The notes: generated by a model not told the origin, from the sequence alone. Positions 1-9,460 are shown, counted from the stretch's first letter. The stretch is 64,000 nt of DNA from Microvirga ossetica (GCF_002741015.1 NZ_CP016616.1:169501-233500), one strand, 5' to 3'. A program made the numbers and translations.

Positions 1-1
1 C

Positions 2-762
2 GTACCGTTTGAGTGGGTGGCCACCGACACCATCTATGGGGCCCTGGCCATGCAGCTGCGCCGAGCTGGCAAGGGTTACGTGCTGGGCGTTCAAGCCACA
101 GACCGCTTCAATTCCTGGGACAAGAGCCCGCCGGTGGCCGGCACGGCCGCGACGATTGCACAGGGGCTTGCTCCCAAGACCTGGCAGCGTCTGTCGGCCG
201 GGATCGGCACCAAGGGGCCGCGCCTGTATGATTGGGCCTATGTCGCGTTGGCCGATCTCGAGGCCGAGGAATTCAACGAGGCGCTGACCGGCCTGTGGAT
301 GCGCGGCCTGCTGATCCGGCGCAGCATCAGCGATCAGGATCTGGCGTTCTTCTCGACCTGGTGCCCGGCCGGCACACCGATGGAGACCCTGGTGCGGGTG
401 GAGGGCCAGCGCTGGGCGATTGAGGATGCGTTCGAGACCGCGAAGACGGAGTTGAGGCTGACGCACAATGAGACGCGTTCGTGGCACGGTTGGCATCGGC
501 ATGTGTCGCTGGTGATGCTGGCGTTTGCCATGATGACGGTGGTGCGTGAGCACGCCAACCGCCTTACCTCACCCCAAAAACGAAACGACGAAGCCCGACT
601 GCAGCGCTGGTATGCTGGTCTGTCCAGGAAATCCGCCGGGTCGCCACACGTCTCCAGCAGCGCCGGATCGAGCCTGCCTTCGTGATCGCCTGGTCCGCGT
701 GGCGACGAGCGCATCAGGCCATGGCGCAAGCCTCACATCGCAAACGAAAGGTGCAACTGTAG
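2..762 (+). pseudogene. IS701-type transposase, 3' part, frameshifted
   Basis: DDE transposase fragment that enters from the window edge, so its N-terminus is not visible. The reading frame opens with PFEWVATDTIYG, typical of the catalytic core of IS701-like transposases, and continues through an acidic stretch RVEGQRWAIEDAFE that should carry the catalytic Glu. Up to about base 560 the frame is intact. The expected C-terminus (WSVQEIRRVATRL, then IAWSAWRRAHQAMAQ) is found only in another frame, from about 616 to the stop at 760-762. At least one and probably two small indels between 560 and 616 therefore break the gene. The family is clear from the motifs; the exact indel sites and the element's ends were not resolved. 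It is probably inactive, since the C-terminal helices would be lost. Confidence 0.72.
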
Positions 763-876
763 TGTTAGCTGTTTGGTAGCGGAACGTTGTTGGGATCGGG
801 TGCGTTACGCAATTGAGGAGTACACTTGGCGCTTCGATGGCCTGCGACGCCGAGCCCCTCGTCGAAGGAGGACGTG

Positions 877-1860
877 ATGCACTCCCTTCATCCGCAAGCC
901 CGCACCACCCCAGCCGTTCGCCAGGAGATCGCCCGCTCGCGCGAGCCCACCGGCGTGCTGGCCCAGCGCTTCAGCGTCAGCACCGAGACCGTCCGCAAGT
1001 GGCGCAAACGTGGGGCGCAGGACTGCCAGGACCATAGCAGCCGGCCGCACAAGCTGCCCTGGAAAGCCACGGAGGAAGAGCGCGCCATCGTCTGCGCCCT
1101 GCGCCAGGCCACCGGCTTTCCGCTCGACGACATCACCTTCATCGTCACGCACTTCCTGCCACATCTCAACCGCGATGCCGTCTACCGCATCCTCAAGGCT
1201 GAGGGCTTGGGACGCCTGCCGGCGCAGCAGCACAAGCGGAAGAGCGGCACCTTCAAGGACTACGATCTCGGCTTCGTGCATATGGACATCAAGCACCTGC
1301 CCAAGCTGCAGACCGCAAATGGCGAGCGCCGCAAGCGCTTCCTGTATGTCGCCATCGACCGTTGCTCACGCTGGGTGCATCTCGCCGTCAAGGACGACGA
1401 ACTGGCCACCAGCGCGATCGCCTTCCTGAATGAGGCGGTGCGTGCCTTCCCGTTCAAGATCACGCACGTGCTCACCGACCGCGGCTCCTGCTTCACCGCC
1501 GACGGCTTCGAGGACGCCTGCCGCAAACTGAAGGTGGAGCACCGCAGGACCAAGCCGTACACGCCGCAAACCAATGGCCTTGTGGAGCGCTTCAACGGGC
1601 GGGTGCAGCGCGAGGTGCTGGGCATTACGATCTACAGCCACCGGGATCTGGAGACGCTGCTCAAGGGCTTCAACCAAGCCTATAACCAGAGACGCCAACG
1701 CGTGTTGAAGGGACGATCCCCCGAGCAGGTGGTGCACAGCCGCTTGGCCGCCGAGCCGAAGCGGGCCAACCGGCGCTACAAGCCGCCCGATTCAGACGCT
1801 TTGTCGCCAGCCCTCAGGGTCGTCGCTCGCGCCAAGGAGGTCTCGCATCCAGACAGTTAG
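877..1860 (+). CDS. IS481 family transposase
   Basis: Transposase of 327 residues that would cut and rejoin the ends of its own insertion sequence. An N-terminal helix-turn-helix (about residues 10-45, with VSTETVRKWRKRG) precedes an integrase-type catalytic core. The DDE triad is visible as D137 (VHMDIKH), D201 (LTDRGS) and E237 (LVERFNG), with 35 residues between the last two, as usual for this family. The ATG at 877 is chosen because a strong ribosome binding site (GAAGGAGG) lies just upstream; an earlier TTG at 826 is in frame but has no such site. The gene looks complete, so the element may be active. Flanking terminal inverted repeats could not be defined with confidence; only an imperfect match between the sequence near 765-785 and the complement of about 1878-1898 was seen. 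It starts directly after the broken IS701 gene. Confidence 0.88.
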   Translation: MHSLHPQARTTPAVRQEIARSREPTGVLAQRFSVSTETVRKWRKRGAQDCQDHSSRPHKLPWKATEEERAIVCALRQATGFPLDDITFIVTHFLPHLNRDAVYRILKAEGLGRLPAQQHKRKSGTFKDYDLGFVHMDIKHLPKLQTANGERRKRFLYVAIDRCSRWVHLAVKDDELATSAIAFLNEAVRAFPFKITHVLTDRGSCFTADGFEDACRKLKVEHRRTKPYTPQTNGLVERFNGRVQREVLGITIYSHRDLETLLKGFNQAYNQRRQRVLKGRSPEQVVHSRLAAEPKRANRRYKPPDSDALSPALRVVARAKEVSHPDS

Positions 1861-2403
1861 CCGCGAATGCATGTCACTCCCTAAACCCTAAACCGACTTT
1901 CTGCGATTGGACCGATCCCATGGACGGGTCAGGTCGGTAGGACAGATTTAACATACTGTCTCGTGGCAAGTTCCGCAGAGTCCTCTACACCAGTACTTTG
2001 CCCGCATCGCCTTCAACCTAGTCAACAGCCCGTCTTATGTCAGATGGTCTTCAGCGGTAGCACCATATAGAGATATCTCAGTTCTATAGAATTGTGCGGG
2101 TCATCGAAATCAGGCCTGCGGCAGATCAAGTTTAGATGCAGCTGTTACTGGCGAGCCCATCTGCAGGGTTGGACCGGTCTGAGGTGCAAAGCGCGGCTTA
2201 TCTGACTGGCGCCGAAGCCGTCCGGCTTACAGAGCGGCCAGACGCGCCGACATCTCGCGTTGTAGGAACGAATACCCCGACACGCCAACGTCGGTTCGCT
2301 GCCCCTTTTGCGCAGCTCAACGCGATACCTGTCCGCAAAAGTTTCGTGCTGTCCGGGCTAGACACTCGACAAGGGATTACCCCATAGTAGTGAGGTAACT
2401 GCG
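1861..2403. other. Gene-poor, AT-richer stretch after the IS481 transposase
   Basis: No convincing gene was found. An 83-codon frame at 2136-2387 has no ribosome binding site, no recognisable domain and odd codon use, and is not called. The segment right after the transposase (1861-1900) probably contains the element's right end. The rest has lower GC than the core genes further on, in keeping with transferred or decaying DNA. Confidence 0.5.
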
Positions 2404-2589
2404 TTGAGGACTGGGATGCCCTTGCTATTGGTCGCGGCCCTGCTGGGTGGATCTATCACATTCGCAACGCTTTTGTCTTACGGGATATTCCCTGCGCTTG
2501 CGGGGGCGCCGTTTGGCGGAAGCGTAGTGAGTCTCGTTGCCGGCCTTTTCCTGGCCTTTGTGAGAACCAGAGCCGAGCGCAGCGCTTAG
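2404..2589 (+). CDS. Small two-helix membrane protein, hypothetical
   Basis: A possible 61-residue protein starting at TTG (2404), with GTGAGG about 8 bases upstream; an alternative ATG lies at 2416. It would contain two hydrophobic helices (about residues 6-28 and 33-53) joined by a short Gly/Pro turn, and a basic tail ending RTRAERSA. That layout is typical of small inner-membrane proteins with the tail in the cytoplasm. No family was recognised, and chance cannot be excluded because the surrounding 1.2 kb is otherwise empty. No function is proposed. Confidence 0.3.
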   Translation: MRTGMPLLLVAALLGGSITFATLLSYGIFPALAGAPFGGSVVSLVAGLFLAFVRTRAERSA

Positions 2590-3070
2590 CGCAGCTCCGA
2601 GAAGCCGGAAGCGGCTTATGTTACTCACCCCGTTTCGAATGAGCAGACGCGGGCAGTGATCGACGAGCCCGGCTTTGAATTTTGCTCAGGTCACCGGATC
2701 ATCGTCATAACCCAAGCAACGTCGCGGCTCGACCGGGTCTCCATACCCACAACGGCGTCCTCGACCCGACTATTTTGCGTGGAACGATTTAACCGCTCAA
2801 TAGTAATGCCCGACAGCCTACGGACTTGGTGACTGACCAATAGAGTTACCAAAGGGGACTTGGTATTAGGTCATACCCTATGTTGAGGTAGAGCTTATAT
2901 CCTATTAAGAGCTATTTTTTCTCACTCGTAATTATCGATATACTTTCACATGCTGCATATGCGGGGATCAAGCTGAGGCTTTTACCCTGGAGAAGGCTGC
3001 TGATTTTTTGTTTTGCCGAACCGGAGCGCTCGGCTCTCCTCAGCGCTCAGCTCTTAGCGAGGCTAGCACC
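2590..3070. other. AT-rich intergenic region upstream of the RTX gene
   Basis: No gene was seen. The part from about 2780 to 2960 is clearly AT-rich (runs such as TTATATCCTATTAAG and ATTATCGATATAC) and is the likely promoter region of the RTX gene that follows. No operator or terminator could be assigned with confidence. Confidence 0.45.
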
Positions 3071-3919
3071 ATGACGAATCTTAGTTGGAGCGGCACACCT
3101 ATTGGTAATCCCTGGGGGGATCTCGGCAGCCCAGGTGACCCGCCTAGGAGCGGACCGCCCGGGGGGGAAATATTCGGCATCTCCAACAATGATATTTGGG
3201 GCAACGGTCTCGAAACCCATTCCATATATGGCACTGCGGATGTCGACGTCATCTTTCTCGACGTCAAAGGTTACGACACCCCACGCCTGATCAACGTCAC
3301 ACAATTCTACAGTGGCACGGGAAACGATCTAGTCGACCTAACCTCCGCGCGCTTCAATTACGGAGCGACACTGGTCAACGGTGGAACTGGAAACGATTGG
3401 CTTCTAGGAAATTCCGGCAACGACCGCTTTTTTGGAGTGGCCGGCAACGATTATCTGAAAGGCTACGGTGGCAAAGATTCCCTTAGTGGCGGTGACAACA
3501 ACGATCGTCTGTATGGTGGTCGAGGAAACGATAAGCTGAATGGTGGCTCGGGGCACGACTATCTTTACGGAGAGTTTGGGAAAGACACCCTCGCTGGCGG
3601 AAAAGGCAACGACAGGTTCGTCTTCGATGTCTCCCCTATCAGTGCGAACAGGGACACGATCACTGACTTCTCCGTGCGGGACGACAGCATCCACCTCGCT
3701 CGATCCATCTTCACAAAGGTGGGGGCGAAGGGGGCGCTCAAGTCTGGCGCTTTCTGGACCGGGTCAGAAGCACATGATGCGAATGACCGGATCATCTACA
3801 ACGATGACACCGGCTACCTCTATTACGATCGTGACGGGACAGGCGGCGCGCAGCAGCAGGCTATCGCGAAGCTGTCGAAGCATCTCGAGATCACGCACAA
3901 GGACTTCTTCATCGTCTAA
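3071..3919 (+). CDS. RTX calcium-binding protein, probably secreted by a type I system
   Basis: Protein of 282 residues with a Gly/Pro-rich N-terminal part that matches no known domain. A block of RTX nonapeptide repeats follows (about residues 105-180, for example GGTGNDWL, GGRGNDKLN, GGKGNDRFVF), which fold into a calcium-binding beta-roll. The C-terminal 90 residues (DTITDFSVRDDSI, then YNDDTGYLYYDRDG and a final DFFIV) match the usual end of RTX proteins and hold the uncleaved type I secretion signal. The ATG at 3071 follows GAGG by about 8 bases; the frame is open 21 codons further back but without a good site. No ABC, membrane fusion or TolC genes lie nearby, so the exporter must be elsewhere. 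No catalytic domain is visible; it may be structural, for example a surface or biofilm matrix protein. The next gene starts 14 bases downstream. Confidence 0.85.
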   Translation: MTNLSWSGTPIGNPWGDLGSPGDPPRSGPPGGEIFGISNNDIWGNGLETHSIYGTADVDVIFLDVKGYDTPRLINVTQFYSGTGNDLVDLTSARFNYGATLVNGGTGNDWLLGNSGNDRFFGVAGNDYLKGYGGKDSLSGGDNNDRLYGGRGNDKLNGGSGHDYLYGEFGKDTLAGGKGNDRFVFDVSPISANRDTITDFSVRDDSIHLARSIFTKVGAKGALKSGAFWTGSEAHDANDRIIYNDDTGYLYYDRDGTGGAQQQAIAKLSKHLEITHKDFFIV

Positions 3920-3933
3920 ATGAAAGTCGTCAG

Positions 3934-5097
3934 GTGCAGGAAGAGAACTCCTCTATAACCCTGGCTGCGAAGACAGCCAAGGTCGAGGTGATCGGTGAGC
4001 TGCCACGGCTTGAAGCACTCGAAGAGCAGTGGCACGCTCTGGCCCGCGATATTCCATGGCCTATGGCCCAATTTGAATGGATTATTTCGGCGGCAAAGAC
4101 CTATCGAGACGATAAGTTTTGCGTTGTAATCGTGCAAGAGGCGGGCGTCCTTCAGGCCGTCGCGCCTCTTGTGCTCCGGCGCTACGGCCTCACTCACCGA
4201 CTGGAATGCCTCGACTACATGCTGGCTGAGCCTCAGCGACTTATCGCACGGGACGAGCGGCATCTGCAGCTTCTGTTCAAGGCCTTGAGGGCGCTGCGCT
4301 ATCCTTTCATTCTTCAAGGCGTTACCGCCGAATGTCAGGACGACCAGTGCTTCAGAACGACTTCCGGTTCCGGCCTGAGGATGGTGGCAGCAAGCGGCAG
4401 CAAGGATTCCTTCGTACCGTTCGACGATCCCGGTGGTAACCTTGAAGACCGCATGTCGGCAAGCCGGCGCTGCACTCTAAGGCGCAAACGGAAGGCAGCC
4501 GAAAAGTATGGCTCGGTTAGGTTTAACATCCTGAGACCGCACTCCGATGAACTCCCTGCGCTTCTCGACGAGTTCTTTCGGGTCGAATCCTCCGGCTGGA
4601 AAGGAAGGGCAGCAACCGGTCTGCAGTACGACATCCAGCGGGCTTCGTTTTTTCGGATGTACTGCGACCGAATGGCTCGCGAAGGCGCCCTGCGCCTCGG
4701 CTTCATGAAGATCGGTGACACGACGACGGCCGTTCGTATCGATGTCGTATGGGGCAACAAATCATGGGAGCTCAAGATCGGCTACGATGAGGGTTTCTCC
4801 AATTGCTCGCCAGGGTTACTGCTTAGCCATGAAGCACTCAAGCATGGGCAGGCGGAAGGACTCCTCGGACATCATTTTCTCGGCGAGGCCGAAGCTTGGC
4901 ACGAAACCTGGGCAGCAAAAACAATGAATAGAGTAACTCTCCGATACTATCCTACGACCCTGCCCGGCGTGGTGACACTCCTTCAGGACGTCAGCTTCCA
5001 TGTTGCGCGGGCGATCGAAAAACGATCGAGTGCCTTTTCATCTCGCAGTCGGGGCGTGCTTGGCAAAGCAGAAATCCCTCAGGCGACCGGGGCATGA
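3934..5097 (+). CDS. GNAT-type acetyltransferase, BcsL/CelD family
   Basis: Cytoplasmic protein of 387 residues. It resembles the CelD/BcsL class (two tandem GNAT-like halves; Acetyltransf_6), with the segments EALEEQWHALARDIPWPMAQFEW near the start and WELKIGYDEGFSNCSPGLLL in the second half. Members acetylate or otherwise acylate sugars or nucleotide sugars and often sit beside exopolysaccharide or cellulose genes. The start is taken as GTG at 3934, 14 bases after the RTX stop codon, so the two are probably co-transcribed. The methyltransferase and glycosyltransferase that follow support a role in surface polysaccharide decoration. Substrate and acyl donor cannot be read from the sequence. 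Confidence 0.7.
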   Translation: MQEENSSITLAAKTAKVEVIGELPRLEALEEQWHALARDIPWPMAQFEWIISAAKTYRDDKFCVVIVQEAGVLQAVAPLVLRRYGLTHRLECLDYMLAEPQRLIARDERHLQLLFKALRALRYPFILQGVTAECQDDQCFRTTSGSGLRMVAASGSKDSFVPFDDPGGNLEDRMSASRRCTLRRKRKAAEKYGSVRFNILRPHSDELPALLDEFFRVESSGWKGRAATGLQYDIQRASFFRMYCDRMAREGALRLGFMKIGDTTTAVRIDVVWGNKSWELKIGYDEGFSNCSPGLLLSHEALKHGQAEGLLGHHFLGEAEAWHETWAAKTMNRVTLRYYPTTLPGVVTLLQDVSFHVARAIEKRSSAFSSRSRGVLGKAEIPQATGA

Positions 5098-5315
5098 GCA
5101 AATGCGGCTCCGGCGCCCATCCTGGGCACATGGTGTAACCTTCGCAATTTCCACCTGAGTTCCGTATAAACGTTACCCGGCACGCTTCGCATGGGCAGCC
5201 ATTACAACTTCCACGCACTCTCTAATACTAAGTTTCACTAATCCGAAGCCCTCTTGCGAGGGTAAACTAGGGTTGTAAATTCCGTGGCGGCCCGGAGGGC
5301 TATTTATGCGAAGCA

Positions 5316-6110
5316 ATGGCAATGCATCGTTTTTTTCAGCTTAATCAAAAACTTGCAAGGCGAATAACGCCCCCGCATGTCCATGAAGCGAATGTCTTTG
5401 GGACATACTGGAAAATCGGAGCAATGCTGCTCTCCCATCCCAATGTCCGCAAGGTTGTCGATGTAGGGGCCGGGAAGAAGTGGAATTTTCCGGGGCACTA
5501 CAAAGCATGGTATGGGATCGAGCTTATCGGTGTCGATATCGATGCCGACGAGATGATCCCCAACCAGCTTCTCGACCAGAAAATCGTATGCGATGCCGTC
5601 GAAGAGATCCCGCTTCCGCCGAATTCAGTCGACCTAGTCATGATCAATTCGGGGATAGAGCATTTCGCGAACAACGAAAAGTTCTTGCAGAACGCCTACT
5701 CGATCCTGAGGCCTGGAGGGTACCTGCTGGCTCAGTTCCCGGGACGGTTCTCTCCATTCGCAATCATTAATCGGATGCTGCCTCAAAAATTATCTCGAAA
5801 ACTCCTGGATAAATTCACCGATTCACCAGGAGAATTGGGCTTCAAGGCGATTTACGACCGCACCAACTACTCATCCTTAAAGCAGATTATCTCGAATACA
5901 GGATTTAAAGAGGCATACTACGTACCCGGGTTTTACAGCAGCTACTATTTTGAGTTTTTTATGCCTTTCTATCTAATTTCTTATCTTTACGACTCTGCCA
6001 GATTTTCGTTAGGGGCGCGCAATCTAGCGTCATACAATCTGTGGGTACTTCAAAAACCTGGCGAGGCGGAAGATTGCGAGGCGAATTTCCGCTTCTACGC
6101 GTGGTCTTAG
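5316..6110 (+). CDS. SAM-dependent class I methyltransferase
   Basis: Protein of 264 residues with a Rossmann-type SAM binding domain. The glycine-rich motif I is VVDVGAGKKW (about residues 46-55), an acidic end of strand 2 follows (IGVDIDADE), and the post-motif segment is LRPGGYLLAQFPG, as in the Methyltransf_11 group. The C-terminal third is rich in Tyr and Phe (YYVPGFYSSYYFEFFMPFYL), perhaps a membrane-facing or substrate-binding part. The ATG at 5316 lacks a close Shine-Dalgarno; CGGAGGG lies about 18 bases upstream. Position between a BcsL-like acyltransferase and a GT4 glycosyltransferase suggests methylation of a glycan or lipid-linked sugar, but this rests on context only. Confidence 0.72.
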   Translation: MAMHRFFQLNQKLARRITPPHVHEANVFGTYWKIGAMLLSHPNVRKVVDVGAGKKWNFPGHYKAWYGIELIGVDIDADEMIPNQLLDQKIVCDAVEEIPLPPNSVDLVMINSGIEHFANNEKFLQNAYSILRPGGYLLAQFPGRFSPFAIINRMLPQKLSRKLLDKFTDSPGELGFKAIYDRTNYSSLKQIISNTGFKEAYYVPGFYSSYYFEFFMPFYLISYLYDSARFSLGARNLASYNLWVLQKPGEAEDCEANFRFYAWS

Positions 6111-6210
6111 CCCTCGATGGTTGAGTTGTTTCCGGATCTGGCCGTTCAGAGTCTCGGCCGGTGAAACTGCGCAATGCCCAACGGTGGCAATGGGCAGCGG
6201 CGCCAGTCGA

Positions 6211-6234
6211 ATTACTCGCACACACACGAGTAAT
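6211..6234. repeat. Perfect 8-bp inverted repeat upstream of the glycosyltransferase
   Basis: ATTACTCG (6211-6218) and CGAGTAAT (6227-6234) flank the loop CACACACA. It lies about 160 bases before the proposed start of the GT4 gene, in a stretch with no other gene. It could be an operator or an RNA hairpin; there is no T-tract. Confidence 0.4.
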
Positions 6235-6396
6235 GTCCGGAGAGGGGCCAACATCACGAAGAGCCACTCGACCAAACGAGACCGATTACTGTCAGCGGCT
6301 TGCCGATCAGTGATTAGCGCCTTCAGCAGCGTTCGCATGTCAGGGCCGTCGTCGGCTCTTTGGCGACGATACAGAAAACAGGGAATCGAAAGACGT

Positions 6397-7536
6397 ATGC
6401 GGATTGCACTTTTTGTAAACAGCCTCGCTGGCGGTGGAGGTGAGCGAGCTCAAGTGATGCTGGCCAACGCATTGGCGGCGAGAGGCCACGATGTCGAACT
6501 CATCGTTGTCAGTCGCGCCGGGCCTAATGAGGCCCTTGTATCACCGTCTGTGCGCATTACGGATTTGGGAACCGGGCGCGCCGTCTGGAGCCTGCCGAAG
6601 TTAATTCGCGCGCTGCGCGATTCTCGCCCTGACATATTGGTTTCTGCGATGGCCGCGGCCAATGTACTGTCCGCACTCGCCGGTCAGGTTCTTCGGCAAT
6701 TGCCCATGATTGCGATCGAACACGGCGATATGAACGCCGTCTACCACTTCGAGAAAAAGCAATTCGCGGCTCGAATGGCATATATGATCACGCCATGGGT
6801 CTATAGCCGTTTTGCCCGTATCTTTTGTGTCGATCAGAGCAGCTTGCTCTCGGTTGCTGCATTTACGAGGCGGCAGGACCTGCCGCTGTCGGTAATGCCC
6901 AATGCCGTTATCGGAGACGATATCGACCTCATGACCGCCCAGGATGTCGATCATCGATGGATGGCGGACGATGTACCGGTGTTTCTCAACATCGGACGGA
7001 TGGTCGATCAGAAGAATCACTCTCTGCTTCTGCAGGCCTTCGCTCGTGTCGTCGCCAAGCGGCCCGCTCGTTTGATCATCCTGGGCGATGGCCCGCTGAG
7101 GATGGAGTTGGAACGAGAATCCCATGAGCTCGGGGTGCAGGATTATATTGACATGCCGGGATTCCATAACCCCTTCCCGTTCCTGGCCTCGGCATCTGCC
7201 TTGGTGCTGAGTTCCCGGTGGGAGGCGCTGCCGACGGTCGTCATCGAAGCCCTTTATGTCGGTTGCCCGGTCGTTGTCACAAAGGCATCGATGGGGACGC
7301 TCGAGCTGGTCGGTTTCGGACGTTACGGCCGGATTGCAGAGCAGGAGTCGCCCGAAGCGTTGGCGCAGGAGATGCTGGCGGCGCTGGACGCAAAGGTGGA
7401 CAAGACCTCGCTGCACTCCCAGGGCGCCCGATACAGCGGCAGCGCCGTGGCAAGCATCTATGAGCGCGAATTCGCGGTGGTCATCAGCGAGGCCACGGGT
7501 GGAGATGGAAGCTGGATGCCGACATTGAGGGCCTGA
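6397..7536 (+). CDS. Glycosyltransferase family 4 (GT-B fold)
   Basis: Protein of 379 residues that transfers a sugar from a nucleotide sugar to a glycan or lipid acceptor at the cytoplasmic membrane face. The N-terminal half starts MRIALFVNSLAGGGGERAQ, with the Gly-rich acceptor loop of GT4 enzymes. The C-terminal donor domain has the strand LNIGRMVDQKNH, the segment LIILGDGPLR and the EX7E motif (EALPTVVIE). The ATG at 6397 is preferred because conservation-like sequence begins there; the frame stays open for 92 more codons upstream, but that part has no domain character. Sugar specificity is not predictable. Together with the upstream acyltransferase and methyltransferase it suggests a partial polysaccharide locus; no Wzx/Wzy or chain-length genes are present here. 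Confidence 0.85.
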   Translation: MRIALFVNSLAGGGGERAQVMLANALAARGHDVELIVVSRAGPNEALVSPSVRITDLGTGRAVWSLPKLIRALRDSRPDILVSAMAAANVLSALAGQVLRQLPMIAIEHGDMNAVYHFEKKQFAARMAYMITPWVYSRFARIFCVDQSSLLSVAAFTRRQDLPLSVMPNAVIGDDIDLMTAQDVDHRWMADDVPVFLNIGRMVDQKNHSLLLQAFARVVAKRPARLIILGDGPLRMELERESHELGVQDYIDMPGFHNPFPFLASASALVLSSRWEALPTVVIEALYVGCPVVVTKASMGTLELVGFGRYGRIAEQESPEALAQEMLAALDAKVDKTSLHSQGARYSGSAVASIYEREFAVVISEATGGDGSWMPTLRA

Positions 7537-7910
7537 CTCACTCGTCAGGAACCCCGGCCTCGAAGACCAAGCGCCCTCCCCCGACTGCGGCAAGGCCGAG
7601 CTTCAATCCTTTGCCGATCGGATTGTCCGGGGAACGGGAGAAGAGATCTGCGTCAAAGCCGGATGTTGTAAAGACGGACCCGGTGCTGTAAAGGCACACG
7701 CGCGCCTTAAGTCGCGTGTCCTGTCGTTCCGGGGCGCCTGCGAGGCGCTGGATCGATCCAGGCGACATAGGGAAGTCTGCGCTGCCGCGCGACAGGCCTG
7801 GTGCCCCTGCCCTCGATCGACAGGTTTCCCGGCCAGAATTCGCTAAAGACGCGGCCTTAGACGGGCACCTCCCGGATGTCAGTTTCGATGGAAGATTGGA
7901 TTTTTTGCGG
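7537..7910. other. Intergenic region upstream of rimO
   Basis: No gene is called. On the minus strand an open frame runs from inside rimO to 7538 and its last 75 codons (ending GGGRLVFEAGVPDE) have a somewhat protein-like composition, but no family, start or ribosome binding site was recognised. It may be a gene remnant. The rimO promoter probably lies in the last 150 bases. Confidence 0.35.
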
Positions 7911-9227
7911 ATGAATGCTCCCGCGCCGAAAGTCTCGTTCGTATCCCTGGGCTGCCCCAAGGCCCTGGTCGATTCCGAGCGCATCATCACCCAGCTTCGC
8001 GCCCAAGGTTACCAGCTGACCAAGGAGCATGACGGGGCGGATGTGGTGATCGTCAACACCTGCGGCTTCCTCGACAGCGCCAAGGCAGAGTCCTTGGAGG
8101 CCATCGGCGATGCCATGGCCGAGAACGGCAAGGTCATCGTGACCGGCTGCATGGGCGCCGAGCCGGAGCAGATCCGCGAGCATTTCCCGAACGTGCTCGC
8201 CATCACCGGCCCGCAGGCCTACGAATCCGTAGTCTCGGCCGTTCATCAGGCCGTTCCGCCCGCCCACGACCCGTTCATCGATCTGGTGCCGCCGCAGGGC
8301 GTGAAGCTGACGCCGCGGCATTACGCCTATCTGAAGATCTCCGAGGGCTGCAACAACCGCTGCTCCTTCTGCATCATCCCGAAGCTGCGCGGTGACCTCG
8401 TCAGCCGCCCCATCGGCGACGTGCTGCGCGAGGCCGAGAAGCTGGCCCGCGCCGGCGTCAAGGAGCTTCTGGTGATCTCGCAGGACACCAGCGCCTACGG
8501 CCTCGACATCAAGTACCAGCCGAGCCTGTGGAAGGACCGGGAGGTCCGCACGCGCTTCTTCGAGCTTGCCAGGGAGCTCGGCGAGCTCGGCATGTGGGTG
8601 CGCATGCACTACGTCTACCCCTACCCGCATGTGGACGAGGTCATCCCGCTGATGGCCGAGGGCAAGATCCTTCCCTATCTCGACATCCCCTTCCAGCATG
8701 CCTCGCCCCGCGTCCTGAAGTCCATGCGCCGCCCGGGCAACCAGGAGAAAACCCTGGAGCGCATCCACAAGTGGCGCGAGATCTGCCCGGACCTCGCCAT
8801 CCGCTCGACCTTCATCGTCGGCTTCCCCGGCGAGACGGAGGAGGACGTGGACTTCCTGATGCAATGGCTGAAGGACGCCAAGATCGACCGCGCCGGCTGC
8901 TTCCAGTACGAGCCAGTCCAGGGCGCGCCCGCCAACGACATCGACGGCGCGGTTCCGCCGGAGGTGAAGGAGGAGCGCTGGCACCGCTTCATGCAAACCC
9001 AGCAGAAGGTCAGCGCCAGGATCCTCAAGAGCAAGGTCGGCAGGACGCTGCCCGTCATCATCGACGAGCAGGGCGCGACGGTGGCTACCGGCCGCACGAA
9101 ATACGACGCTCCCGAGATCGACGGTGCCGTCTATGTAGCCTCAAGGACGCCCCTGAAGCCGGGCGAGATCGTCAACGTGAAGATCGAGAGCTCGGACGAG
9201 TACGACCTGCACGGGACGGTGGTTTGA
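7911..9227 (+). CDS. rimO: Ribosomal protein S12 methylthiotransferase RimO
   Basis: Radical SAM enzyme of 438 residues that adds a methylthio group to the conserved aspartate of ribosomal protein S12. The N-terminal UPF0004 domain carries three cysteines for one 4Fe-4S cluster (C15 in [13 protein letters not shown]51 in NTCGF, C80 in TGCMG). The radical SAM core binds the second cluster through C147, C151 and C154 (CNNRCSFC). A TRAM domain ends the protein. The SLGCPK and [12 protein letters not shown] signatures separate RimO from the tRNA enzyme MiaB. The ATG at 7911 ([14 protein letters not shown]) gives the normal length; the frame is open 65 codons further upstream without similarity. 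It appears monocistronic. Confidence 0.96.
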   Translation: MNAPAPKVSFVSLGCPKALVDSERIITQLRAQGYQLTKEHDGADVVIVNTCGFLDSAKAESLEAIGDAMAENGKVIVTGCMGAEPEQIREHFPNVLAITGPQAYESVVSAVHQAVPPAHDPFIDLVPPQGVKLTPRHYAYLKISEGCNNRCSFCIIPKLRGDLVSRPIGDVLREAEKLARAGVKELLVISQDTSAYGLDIKYQPSLWKDREVRTRFFELARELGELGMWVRMHYVYPYPHVDEVIPLMAEGKILPYLDIPFQHASPRVLKSMRRPGNQEKTLERIHKWREICPDLAIRSTFIVGFPGETEEDVDFLMQWLKDAKIDRAGCFQYEPVQGAPANDIDGAVPPEVKEERWHRFMQTQQKVSARILKSKVGRTLPVIIDEQGATVATGRTKYDAPEIDGAVYVASRTPLKPGEIVNVKIESSDEYDLHGTVV

Positions 9228-9272
9228 TCTTCCTCCGTTTCCCGCATTTTTGTTGCGAGAGACTGGCGCAGC

Positions 9273-9396
9273 CTTCACCTCTCCCCGGTGGGGAGAGGTC
9301 GAGCGGAGCGAGGGTGAGGGGGAGAGCGTTATCCGGAGAGGGCGTAACCCCTCACCCGCGCCTCCGGCGCGACCTCTCCCTCAAGGAGAGGTGAAG
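9273..9396. repeat. Dispersed palindromic element (CTCTCCCC family)
   Basis: Outer arms CTTCACCTCTCC (from 9273) and GGAGAGGTGAAG (to 9396) are perfect inverted repeats, with inner repeats GGTGGGGAGAGG and CCTCTCCCTCAAGG and a Ser/Arg-rich-looking GAGCGGAGCGAGGGTGAGG core. Elements of this kind are common in intergenic gaps of Hyphomicrobiales. It lies just after rimO. Confidence 0.75.
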
Positions 9397-9460
9397 TCGC
9401 GCCAGATCCTGATGGACTTGCGCCCGTCCTCTCGACGAATTATGTGACCTACCAACCAAC

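Noticed and set aside
2136..2387. 83-codon + strand frame after the IS481 gene
   Set aside because: No ribosome site, no domain and atypical composition; likely chance.
6121..6396. 92-codon N-terminal extension of the GT4 gene
   Set aside because: No similarity to the family, and the real GT4 N-terminus (MRIALFVNSL) starts at 6397.
7538..7990. Minus-strand 150-codon frame upstream of and into rimO
   Set aside because: It overlaps the rimO start, has no ribosome site or known family. Its last part looks faintly protein-like, so it is recorded only as a possible remnant.
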